Part shown: positions 1 through 5,084 of the stretch, piece after piece
Position numbering within the stretch: the stretch's first letter is position 1
Layout of the letters: the number at the start of each line of letters is the position of its first letter
Source of the DNA: Campylobacteraceae bacterium
Lineage (GTDB): Bacteria; Campylobacterota; Campylobacteria; Campylobacterales; Sulfurovaceae
Reading direction: 5' to 3'
Assembly (NCBI GenBank): GCA_026995985.1
Contig: JALWNF010000098.1
Location: 1-5,084 of the forward strand
Length of the DNA: 5,084 nucleotides
Translations under genes and position numbers: made by a program
The notes under the pieces: model-generated
Databases searched by the model: none
What the model was told of the DNA's origin: nothing
Seen by the model: the letters and a program-made list of their open reading frames with translations, nothing else

Positions 1-354
1 CAGTACAAACCAATACATCATAGGCAATGAGATAAACCAACCAAGAGTCCAAGAGAAACGCTTTTGTAGCCCACCTACATACTCTGGTTTTTGATGTCTA
101 ACCATAAATTTTCCTAACAGCATAGAGGGAGAGTAGTTAGGAGTTATCATTCTTATAGTAAAATCAAGAAATAGAAATCCTAAATAAACTCTAGCAACAA
201 TAATATGGTTATATCCAATCCCAAGAAAGATTACTATCATACCAAGAGTAGCTAAAATACCAGCAGCAGCTCTTGCCTCTCTCTCATTTATAACAGTAAC
301 ATCATATCCAGGAACTCTCTCTCCATAATCTAATAAAAATTTTTTTAAATCCAA
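1..354 (-). CDS. DUF4395 family integral membrane protein, N-terminal part (cut by window edge)
   Basis: The open frame runs 118 codons from a TTG at 354 to the window edge without a stop, so the C-terminus is missing. TTG is chosen because AGGAG (360-364) sits 5 nt upstream, no ATG lies between it and the upstream in-frame stop, and a TATAAT precedes it. A soluble N-terminus with VPGYDVTVINEREAR (residues 14-28) is followed by hydrophobic segments at about 31-47 and 51-66, then DFTIRMITPNYSPS (64-77), KRF at 98-100 and a third hydrophobic stretch from about 102. The asparagine/arginine-rich entry to helix 1, the D-x-x-x-R...P-x-YSP motif and the later KRF motif match what I know of DUF4395 (PF14340), a family of inner-membrane proteins with no established function. 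The family name is fairly secure; the role is unknown. The preceding peptidase lies 84 bases upstream on the same strand, but this gene seems to have its own promoter. Confidence 0.75.
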   Translation of the reverse strand, partial: MDLKKFLLDYGERVPGYDVTVINEREARAAAGILATLGMIVIFLGIGYNHIIVARVYLGFLFLDFTIRMITPNYSPSMLLGKFMVRHQKPEYVGGLQKRFSWTLGWFISLPMMYWFVL

Positions 355-379
355 ATAGACTCCTAATATAATAATATTA

Positions 380-385
380 ATTATA
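380..385 (-). promoter_or_regulatory. -10 box of the DUF4395 gene
   Basis: On the minus strand this is a perfect TATAAT, preceded by T-rich DNA and with no recognisable -35, as is usual for sigma-70 promoters in Campylobacterota. It predicts a start near 373, a 5' leader of about 19 nt and the AGGAG site at 360-364 inside that leader. The 84-base gap 355-438 contains this promoter, the palindrome at 388-404 and T-rich minus-strand sequence after the peptidase stop. I see no convincing terminator hairpin there. Confidence 0.55.
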
Positions 386-387
386 AC

Positions 388-404
388 TAAAATAGTCTAT
401 TTTA
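388..404. repeat. 17-bp palindrome upstream of the DUF4395 -10 box, possible operator
   Basis: TAAAATAG-T-CTATTTTA is a perfect inverted repeat around T396. It lies immediately upstream of the minus-strand -10, covering the spacer and -35 area. One arm is repeated in inverse orientation at the start codon: AAATAGACT at 353-361 against AGTCTATTT at 394-402, a perfect 9-bp match 32 bases apart. The placement is what a repressor operator pair would look like, but the DNA is so AT-rich that chance is a real alternative. Confidence 0.35.
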
Positions 405-438
405 AAAAAGAATAATAAAAAAATCTAATTAGTAAACT

Positions 439-1395
439 CTATTTGTCTAAAACCTCCTCAATAATTCGTAATCCATTTCTAAAAAATATCTTCTCTACCT
501 CATCATAACTAAAACCTTTCTTTAAGAGTCTATCTGATAGTTTAGAGATTTGTGATATATCTCTCATCTCAACAGGGTTCATAATACCATCATAATCTGA
601 ACCCAATGCTATAACATCTACTCCAGCAATATTACGTATATGTTTTATATGCTCTAACATATCATCAACTTTTGCTAAACGTGATGAGTCTATAAGCTCC
701 TTTTCAACTAAAAAATTAACAGAAAATGCTAATCCTGCTACTCCTCCGTTATCTGCTAATTTTTTAAACTGTTCATCTGTTAAGTTTCTAGTATGATTTG
801 TAACTGCTCTTGAGTTTGAGTGTGTAGCAATTATTGGTTCTTTTGAATGAGTTATAACATCTTCAAAACCTGCATCACTTAAGTGAGATACATCTATGAG
901 CATTCCTATCTCATTCATAACCTCTATAACTTCAAATCCTTTAGCTTTTAAACCTCTATTTTGATAACTCCATTGAAAATTAGGATAACCTAAAGCATTC
1001 TCATAGTTCCATGTAAGAGTAATAGCACTAACACCCTCTTTTTTAAAATATCTTAATTTCTCTAAGTCTCCCTCTATTGCTTCACCCTCTTCTATTGCTA
1101 AAAATGCTCCTATTTTACTCTCTTTTTGTGCTTCTACTAAATCACTATATGTTCTACATAGAGCAATATCTTCTCTATTTAAGCTCAACTCATATTTAAA
1201 GTTTTCTAACATTTCAATACATGATTTATAAACACTATCACTTCTTGCTTTATCAATATACATAGCAAAAAATTGTGCTATTGCTTTACCATTTTTAAGT
1301 TTCTCTATATCTATCTTTAGACTATTTTTCCTAAGTGGTTGGTTCTGTTGTAACATAGCAGATGGTGTATCACAATGAAAATCTATAAATGTCAT
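439..1395 (-). CDS. Membrane dipeptidase-like metallopeptidase (M19 family), complete
   Basis: A 318-residue zinc-dependent dipeptidase of the renal dipeptidase (M19) family, which hydrolyses dipeptides, some containing D-residues, at a two-metal site in a TIM barrel. Expected metal ligands are all visible: H7 and D9 in FHCDTP at the N-terminus, the bridging glutamate E102 in AIEEGEAI, H171 in IDVSHLSD and H192 in ATHSNSRAV. R203 in HTRNLTDEQ and D267 in GSDYDG match the conserved substrate-binding and catalytic positions. The length is normal for short bacterial members. No signal peptide or membrane anchor is seen, so the enzyme is probably cytoplasmic despite the family name. The ATG at 1395 has AAGAG (1401-1405) five bases upstream. 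It stands alone on this strand, divergent from the deaminase operon. Family confidence is high; the natural substrate (peptide turnover or peptidoglycan fragments) is not shown by the sequence. Confidence 0.93.
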   Translation of the reverse strand: MTFIDFHCDTPSAMLQQNQPLRKNSLKIDIEKLKNGKAIAQFFAMYIDKARSDSVYKSCIEMLENFKYELSLNREDIALCRTYSDLVEAQKESKIGAFLAIEEGEAIEGDLEKLRYFKKEGVSAITLTWNYENALGYPNFQWSYQNRGLKAKGFEVIEVMNEIGMLIDVSHLSDAGFEDVITHSKEPIIATHSNSRAVTNHTRNLTDEQFKKLADNGGVAGLAFSVNFLVEKELIDSSRLAKVDDMLEHIKHIRNIAGVDVIALGSDYDGIMNPVEMRDISQISKLSDRLLKKGFSYDEVEKIFFRNGLRIIEEVLDK

Positions 1396-1430
1396 ATTAT
1401 CTCTTTTGTCTTAATTATTTTTCCCCAAAT

Positions 1431-1461
1431 AACGTAAGGCTAAAACATTATTGCCAACGTT
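1431..1461. repeat. Imperfect dyad in the divergent intergenic region
   Basis: Within the 139 bases between the peptidase and deaminase starts, AACGT-AA-GGC (1431-1440) faces GCC-A-ACGTT (1453-1461) across 12 bases, giving 5+3 pairs with a small asymmetric internal loop. It lies 45 bases upstream of the rightward TATAAT and 36 bases from the peptidase ATG. It could be an operator shared by both genes. No clear -10 was found for the leftward gene. Confidence 0.25.
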
Positions 1462-1505
1462 TATAAATATTTTAAAAATTAACTTTGGGTAGATAGTTAT
1501 TGTAG

Positions 1506-1511
1506 TATAAT
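1506..1511 (+). promoter_or_regulatory. -10 box of the deaminase/glycosylase operon
   Basis: A perfect TATAAT preceded by TAG, with a poor -35 (TTTGGG at 1484-1489 is the nearest candidate, spacer 16). It predicts a transcript start near 1518. The ribosome site would then be GGAA at 1525-1528, seven bases before the ATG at 1535 when counted from its GGA. This makes the TTG at 1523 an unlikely start, since it would be only about five bases from the 5' end and have no ribosome site. Confidence 0.6.
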
Positions 1512-1534
1512 TTTCTAAAAAATTGGAACATCTA

Positions 1535-2755
1535 ATGACTATTATTAAACCAAATTATATATATATAAATAGTAAATTCCAAAAAAATTTAGCAGTAGTA
1601 TTTGATAAAGAAATCCAAGCAATTGACACTATAGAAAATCTACACAAAAAGTACCCAAATGCAACCATAGAAGAGACCAAAGAGAACTCTGTACTCTACC
1701 CAGGTTTTATCAATACCCATGTTCATTTAGAGTTCTCTGCAAACAAAACAACCCTAAAATATGGTAGTTTTATGTCATGGTTGGACTCTGTTATTAAAAA
1801 CAGAGAAGAGCTTATAGGAGCATGTGACAACTCTATGATGATGCAAGAGTGTCAAAATATGATGAAATCAGGCATTACTACCTTTGGAGCTATCTCCTCT
1901 TTTGGTTTAGAGCTTGAAGTCTGCACTAAAACTCCTCAAAAGGTTATCTTTTTCAATGAGATTATTGGCTCAAATTCATCTATTGCTGATATGCTCTACA
2001 GTAACTTTTTAGAGCGTTTAGATGAGTCTAAAAAATATAGAGATAAAGGAGTAACTCCTGCTATTGCCATTCACGCACCCTACTCTGTTCACCCTATAGT
2101 TCTAAAACGAGCTGTCAATGTTGCTAAAACAGAAGACCTACCACTTACTGCTCACTTTTTAGAATCTCAAGCTGAACGAGAGTGGCTAGAAGATGATTCT
2201 GGTGAGTTTTTGCTCTTTTTTCAAAAGTTTTTCAACAGCTCAAAATCTGTAACTAAAATAGATGAGTTTATAGAGAGTTTTGATGAAACTCCAACCCACT
2301 TTGCACATGTAGTACAAGCTAACGAAGAGGAGCTTAGATATTTAGCACAAAAGGGTCACTCTATTGCTCACTGCCCTCGCTCAAACCGATTACTTGGGTG
2401 TGGAAGGCTTCCTATTGAAACGCTAATAGAACTTAATATTCCCTTTACCATAGCTACCGATGGACTAAGCTCTAACAACTCACTAAATATTTTTGATGAA
2501 TTAAGAGCTGGGTTAATGCTTCATCATCTAGGTTCAATTGAAGAGTTAGCCTCTCTTTTTATTGCATCTATTACCTCTGTACCTGCTAATATTTTCTCTC
2601 TAAACTCAGGAAAAATAGAAGTAGGAAGAGATGCTGATTTTGCATTAGTAACCCTACCTGCAAAGCCCTCATCTTTAGAGAGTATTGCACTACAGACTAT
2701 TTTACATACAAAAGAGGTTACTAATGTTTGGATAGATGGCAAAAAAGTGATTTAA
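1535..2755 (+). CDS. mqnX: Aminofutalosine deaminase-type amidohydrolase (COG0402), menaquinone biosynthesis
   Basis: A 406-residue cytoplasmic metal-dependent hydrolase of the amidohydrolase superfamily. Mononuclear-metal residues are all present: H62 and H64 in PGFINTHVHLEFS, H207 and the proton-shuttling E210 in HFLESQAE, a conserved histidine near 255-258 in THFAHVVQANE, and D309 in IATDGLSSNN. HCPRSNRLL (279-287) is also typical of COG0402 deaminases, and an N- and C-terminal beta-sandwich (…DADFALV) flanks the barrel. Family knowledge: a Campylobacterota COG0402 protein from Nitratiruptor was shown to deaminate 6-amino-6-deoxyfutalosine to futalosine, although such proteins are often labelled chlorohydrolases or adenosine deaminases. 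The same gene is also called mqnF. Substrate is inferred from phylum and family; some relatives instead hydrolyse aminofutalosine directly with MTA/SAH nucleosidase. ATG 1535 is preferred over TTG 1523 (four residues longer) because of the ribosome site and promoter position. Its TAA overlaps the next gene's ATG by one base. Confidence 0.8.
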   Translation: MTIIKPNYIYINSKFQKNLAVVFDKEIQAIDTIENLHKKYPNATIEETKENSVLYPGFINTHVHLEFSANKTTLKYGSFMSWLDSVIKNREELIGACDNSMMMQECQNMMKSGITTFGAISSFGLELEVCTKTPQKVIFFNEIIGSNSSIADMLYSNFLERLDESKKYRDKGVTPAIAIHAPYSVHPIVLKRAVNVAKTEDLPLTAHFLESQAEREWLEDDSGEFLLFFQKFFNSSKSVTKIDEFIESFDETPTHFAHVVQANEEELRYLAQKGHSIAHCPRSNRLLGCGRLPIETLIELNIPFTIATDGLSSNNSLNIFDELRAGLMLHHLGSIEELASLFIASITSVPANIFSLNSGKIEVGRDADFALVTLPAKPSSLESIALQTILHTKEVTNVWIDGKKVI

Positions 2756-3429
2756 TGAAAAATCTATATAATGCCCTACTCCTAAAACATCTCTACCAAT
2801 TAAAAAACTTAGGTTATAAATATACAGATGAAAATCCATATTCTCATGAAGAGAAAGAGTTTTTAGAGCTACCAAACTCTCTACAAGCCTTAAAAAAACA
2901 GGCACAAAACTGTCACCTCTGCTCTTTGAGTAAAGGTCGTAACCATGTAGTCTTTGGAGAGGGGAATCCACAAGCTAAGATTATGTTTGTTGGAGATGTA
3001 CCATTAGAGATAGAAGATAATACTGGGGCTATCTTTTTAGGAAGAGGTGGAGAGATACTAACAACTATAATAGAAAAGGTCTTAAACCTCTCAAGAGAGC
3101 AGGTCTACATTACCAATCTACTAAAGTGTCACCCTCTACTCACTAAAAAGGTTCATAAGAGTGAGTTTTATACCTGTAAAGCCTATCTTTTTAAAGAGAT
3201 TGAGTTAGTAGAACCTAAGGTTATTGTTACTCTAGGAGAGAGAGCTTACCACTACTTAACTAATGATTTTACAGCTTTAAAAGAGATAAGAGGCACAGTA
3301 ATTAAAAAAGATAGCTATAGTATTGTTCCTACCTATCACCCTAACTTTTTATTAAAAAACCCATCTTTTAAAAGAGAGTTTTTTTTAGACTTAAAAAAAG
3401 TTCAAAAACTATCTACTTTTTACAAATAA
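2755..3429 (+). CDS. Family-4-like uracil-DNA glycosylase, Fe-S type
   Basis: A 224-residue protein of the uracil-DNA glycosylase superfamily, family 4 (also seen as phage-type DNA polymerase-related proteins). The family removes uracil from DNA to start base-excision repair. Four cysteines expected to hold a 4Fe-4S cluster are present: C53 and C56 (NCHLCSLSKGR), C125 (ITNLLKCHP) and C141. Motif A is recognisable but altered: VFGEGNPQAKIMFVG is followed by DVPLEIED (81-88) where the family usually has EAPGxxED, and by GAIFLG (91-96) for GxPFVG. Motif B is YHPNFLL with H195. About 45 extra residues precede the first cysteine, rich in charged and leucine residues. The ATG at 2755 overlaps the upstream TAA (TAATG), implying translational coupling. 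A TTG at 2728 would add nine residues but lies inside the deaminase gene. Family membership is firm; normal uracil-excision activity is less sure given motif A. Confidence 0.85.
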   Translation: MKNLYNALLLKHLYQLKNLGYKYTDENPYSHEEKEFLELPNSLQALKKQAQNCHLCSLSKGRNHVVFGEGNPQAKIMFVGDVPLEIEDNTGAIFLGRGGEILTTIIEKVLNLSREQVYITNLLKCHPLLTKKVHKSEFYTCKAYLFKEIELVEPKVIVTLGERAYHYLTNDFTALKEIRGTVIKKDSYSIVPTYHPNFLLKNPSFKREFFLDLKKVQKLSTFYK

Positions 3430-3440
3430 GAGCTATTATA

Positions 3441-3454
3441 TTGATTTATGTCAA
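3441..3454 (+). promoter_or_regulatory. FNR/CRP-type operator upstream of nosZ
   Basis: TTGAT-TTAT-GTCAA matches the FNR consensus TTGAT-N4-ATCAA at 9 of 10 positions (G3450 for A). Its centre, 3447.5, lies 41.5 bases before the start predicted from the -10 at 3477-3482, the standard class II activator position. It begins 12 bases after the glycosylase stop. CRP/FNR-family proteins (Nss regulators in Wolinella, NssR in Campylobacter) control nitrogen-oxide genes in this phylum, so activation of nosZ is the natural reading. In RNA the same stretch could also form a weak stem (TATTA 3434-3438 with TAATA 3455-3459, TTGA with TCAA, two-base bulge), but no U-run follows it. Confidence 0.65.
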
Positions 3455-3476
3455 TAATAACTTTTAATAATATATG

Positions 3477-3482
3477 TAGAAT
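3477..3482 (+). promoter_or_regulatory. -10 box of the nosZ promoter
   Basis: TAGAAT differs from TATAAT at one position. With six bases to the start, transcription would begin near 3489 inside an A8 run (3487-3494), giving a leader of about 266 nt before the nosZ ATG. The call rests mainly on its exact spacing from the FNR-type box. Another AT-rich candidate, TATAAA at 3691-3696, would give a much shorter leader and cannot be excluded. Confidence 0.5.
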
Positions 3483-3503
3483 GCACAAAAAAAACTATTT
3501 CAC

Positions 3504-3558
3504 CTTTAGAATGTTTAGAGAGAACACTCTAAAGATGGAATAGAGACAATATTCCATC
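3504..3558 (+). other. Two tandem RNA hairpins in the nosZ leader
   Basis: Hairpin 1 pairs CTTTAGA (3504-3510) with TCTAAAG (3528-3534), then after one A.C mismatch TGTT (3512-3515) with AACA (3523-3526), closing a 7-base loop TAGAGAG. Hairpin 2 pairs GATGGAATA (3534-3542) perfectly with TATTCCATC (3550-3558) around the 7-base loop GAGACAA. They share G3534, so they could stack end to end. Neither is followed by a U-run on the plus strand, so they do not look like terminators. Being near the predicted 5' end, they could protect the nosZ transcript from decay or bind a protein. Confidence 0.5.
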
Positions 3559-3585
3559 AATATGTAACTTATATTTATCTTTTGG

Positions 3586-3726
3586 TTTAACACTAACTTA
3601 CCAATCGATAAAGTGACGTTTAATAGTTATCTTTAAAGATAATAAGAGATTGTATCTTAGAAGTGTTAAAAAAGTATTAAGAGAACAATCTATAAATTTT
3701 AAAGTTAGCAGTTAATCGTCTTTTTT
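3586..3726 (+). other. Putative structured leader RNA with T6 run before nosZ
   Basis: Nested complementarities suggest a three-way junction. P1 pairs GACG-T-TTAA (3615-3623) with TTAA-T-CGTC (3712-3720), 8 of 9 positions, immediately before TTTTTT (3721-3726). P2 is the palindrome TTATCTTTAAAGATAA (3627-3642). P3 pairs AGATTGT (3647-3653) with ACAATCT (3685-3691), with an inner TCTTA/TAAGA stem (3655-3659, 3678-3682). The P3 loop contains AGTGTTAAA (3662-3670), perfectly complementary to TTTAACACT at 3586-3594, which would be a pseudoknot or a competing fold. CTAACTT (3593-3599) also matches AAGTTAG (3702-3708). I do not recognise a known riboswitch. Chance pairing in AT-rich DNA is the main alternative. 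Confidence 0.3.
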
Positions 3727-3741
3727 AGTTTTTAAAACAAT

Positions 3742-3746
3742 AGGAG
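3742..3746 (+). promoter_or_regulatory. Ribosome binding site of nosZ
   Basis: AGGAG lies eight bases before the ATG at 3755 and is one of the best Shine-Dalgarno matches in the window. It fixes the nosZ start and puts the signal peptide at the N-terminus. Confidence 0.75.
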
Positions 3747-3754
3747 ATATTACA

Positions 3755-5084
3755 ATGCAACCAATATTAAAAAACTTTTTATCTATTACAACCATTTTGG
3801 CAATTGGTGTTACGTTTAGCAATGCTAGTAGTGAGCTTGAAAAGGTAATGAAAGAGAGACATCTTACCCAACAGGATTTACTAGCAGCTGCTAAGACTTA
3901 CACACCTAGTGGTGGACGTGATAAGTATGTTGTATTTAGTTCAGGTGGTCAATCTGGGCAAATTATGGTATATGGCGTTCCATCTATGAGAATCTTGAAA
4001 TTTATTGGAGTATTTACACCTGAGCCTTGGCAGGGGTGGGGTTATGATGATGATACTAAAAAGATTCTCGCTCAAGGAGACATTAGAGGTAAAAAAATTA
4101 CTTGGGGTGATACTCACCACCCAGCACTATCGGAAACAGATGGAAAGTATGATGGTAAGTGGCTTGTAATCAACGACAAAGCAAACCCAAGATTAGCAGT
4201 TATTGACTTAAGTGACTTTGTAACAAAACAGATTGTTGTAAACCCAGTATTTAAATCTGACCATGGTGGAGCATTTTTTACACCAAACTCTGAATATATT
4301 TTAGAGGCTTGTCAATATGGTGCACCATTAGATAACAACTACCACCCAATAGAGGAGTACAAAGAGAGCTACCGTGGTGGTGTTACTATATGGAAATTTG
4401 ACCCAAAAATTGGACGAATAGATACTAACCAATCATTTACAATTGAGATGCCACCATATATGCAAGATTTGAGTGATGCTGGAAAAGAGGCGAGTTTTGG
4501 TTGGGGCTTTACAAACAGCTTTAACTCAGAGATGTATACAGGAGGTATAGAAAAAGGTCTTCCACCATTTGAAGCAGGAATGAGCCGTAACGATACTGAC
4601 TTTTTACATATATATAACTGGAAGAAGTTAGCCGAACTTGCAAAAGATGATAAAAATGTAAAAATTATTAATGGTCACAGAGTTGTGCCTATTGATGTTG
4701 CAGTTAAAAATGATGCTCTCTTCTTAATTCCTGAGCCAAAATCTCCACACGGTGTAGATGTCTCTCCTGATGGTAAATATATTGTAGTTTGTGGTAAACT
4801 TGATACTCACGCAACTGTATATAGTTGGGAGAAGATTCAAGAGCTAATTAAAAATCATACATTCGCAGGGAAAGACCCTTATGGTATTCCTATCTTAGAT
4901 ATGAAAAAAGCTATGCACTGTCAAGCAGAGTTGGGCTTAGGACCACTACATAACCAGTATGGACCAAAATGGAAAACAGATGGTGAGATATATACTTCAC
5001 TCTATGTTGATAGTCAAGTTGTTAGATGGAACTACTTAACTTGTAAAGTTCAAGATAGACAAAATGTTAACTACAATATTGGAC
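3755..5084 (+). CDS. nosZ: Nitrous oxide reductase, clade II (Sec-type), N-terminal 443 residues
   Basis: The periplasmic copper enzyme reducing N2O to N2 with two electrons, the last step of denitrification. The frame stays open to the window edge, so the C-terminal part of the propeller and the CuA domain (plus the cytochrome c domain found in some Campylobacterota NosZ) lie outside. Residues 1-24 form a Sec signal peptide: K6, hydrophobic LSITTILAIGVTF (9-21) and a cleavage site after S-N-A24. There is no twin-arginine motif, a hallmark of clade II. Five of the seven CuZ histidines are visible: H121 and H122 (GDTHHP), H170 (SDHGG, the expected 49 residues after H121), H332 (SPHGVDVSPDG) and H399 (GLGPLH). 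GGVTIWKFDP and HIYNWKKL are typical propeller blades. In related genomes nosZ is the first gene of a cluster followed by nosB, nosD and further maturation and electron-transfer genes, so such genes are expected downstream. Regulation is probably through the FNR-type box at 3441. Confidence 0.96.
   Translation, partial: MQPILKNFLSITTILAIGVTFSNASSELEKVMKERHLTQQDLLAAAKTYTPSGGRDKYVVFSSGGQSGQIMVYGVPSMRILKFIGVFTPEPWQGWGYDDDTKKILAQGDIRGKKITWGDTHHPALSETDGKYDGKWLVINDKANPRLAVIDLSDFVTKQIVVNPVFKSDHGGAFFTPNSEYILEACQYGAPLDNNYHPIEEYKESYRGGVTIWKFDPKIGRIDTNQSFTIEMPPYMQDLSDAGKEASFGWGFTNSFNSEMYTGGIEKGLPPFEAGMSRNDTDFLHIYNWKKLAELAKDDKNVKIINGHRVVPIDVAVKNDALFLIPEPKSPHGVDVSPDGKYIVVCGKLDTHATVYSWEKIQELIKNHTFAGKDPYGIPILDMKKAMHCQAELGLGPLHNQYGPKWKTDGEIYTSLYVDSQVVRWNYLTCKVQDRQNVNYNIG

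Noticed and set aside
1551..1568. Short TA-repeat-like stretch at the start of the deaminase gene
   Set aside because: It encodes NYIYIN within an intact frame and is too short to be a meaningful repeat.
2524..2742. 72-residue minus-strand open frame inside the deaminase gene
   Set aside because: It is antisense to a well-supported gene, has no recognisable domain and no visible ribosome site; a shadow frame.
2702..2971. 89-residue minus-strand open frame across the deaminase/glycosylase junction
   Set aside because: It overlaps two confident genes on the other strand and resembles no family I know.
3379..3399. T8 and A7 runs near the 3' end of the glycosylase gene as a phase-variation switch
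   Set aside because: Runs of this size are ordinary in AT-rich coding DNA. The gene is intact and is not a surface antigen; G/C tracts are the usual switches in this phylum.
3487..3534. Minus-strand terminator (hairpin 3504-3534 followed by T8 on that strand)
   Set aside because: The T-run lies 9 bases beyond the stem, and no minus-strand gene upstream would need it.
3481..3543. 20-codon frame starting ATG at 3481 in the nosZ leader
   Set aside because: The ATG overlaps the predicted -10 and lies before the predicted transcript start, it has no ribosome site, and its sequence is explained by the hairpin arms.
1..5084. CRISPR array, tRNA/rRNA gene, insertion sequence or phage attachment site
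   Set aside because: No regularly spaced repeats, cloverleaf-like sequence, transposase motif or flanking inverted/direct repeats were seen.

Overview
The window is AT-rich, with short intergenic gaps and T-rich, -35-poor promoters. It carries a Sec-exported (non-Tat) nitrous oxide reductase and a COG0402-type aminofutalosine deaminase. Together these point to a Campylobacterota (epsilonproteobacterial) genome of the Sulfurimonas/Sulfurovum/Arcobacter kind. This placement is inferred from protein types and base composition, not from a search.

Layout. (1) Positions 1-354, minus strand: the N-terminal 118 residues of a DUF4395 membrane protein starting at TTG, with its own -10 box and a 17-bp palindrome just upstream. 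(2) 439-1395, minus strand: a complete M19-family (renal dipeptidase-like) metallopeptidase. (3) 1396-1534: a divergent intergenic region with a clear TATAAT for the rightward operon and an imperfect dyad. (4) 1535-2755 and 2755-3429, plus strand: a two-gene operon joined by a TAATG overlap, encoding a futalosine-pathway amidohydrolase (mqnX/mqnF type) and a family-4-like, Fe-S uracil-DNA glycosylase with an altered motif A. (5) 3430-3754: a 325-base non-coding region holding an FNR/CRP-type box placed exactly for class II activation, a -10 box, two tandem hairpins and a further structured leader ending in a T6 run. (6) 3755 to the window edge, plus strand: the first 443 residues of clade II nosZ, with a Sec signal peptide and five of the seven CuZ histidines visible.

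Functionally, nosZ is the centre of interest: periplasmic N2O respiration, apparently switched on by a CRP/FNR regulator and preceded by a leader of about 266 nt. The deaminase belongs to menaquinone synthesis, and menaquinol is the usual electron source for anaerobic respiration in this phylum, so the two are linked metabolically though not by operon. The peptidase, the glycosylase and the DUF4395 protein look like housekeeping neighbours. The most open question is the nosZ leader RNA: its possible multi-branch fold, a potential pseudoknot and the U-run are not explained by any element I recognise.
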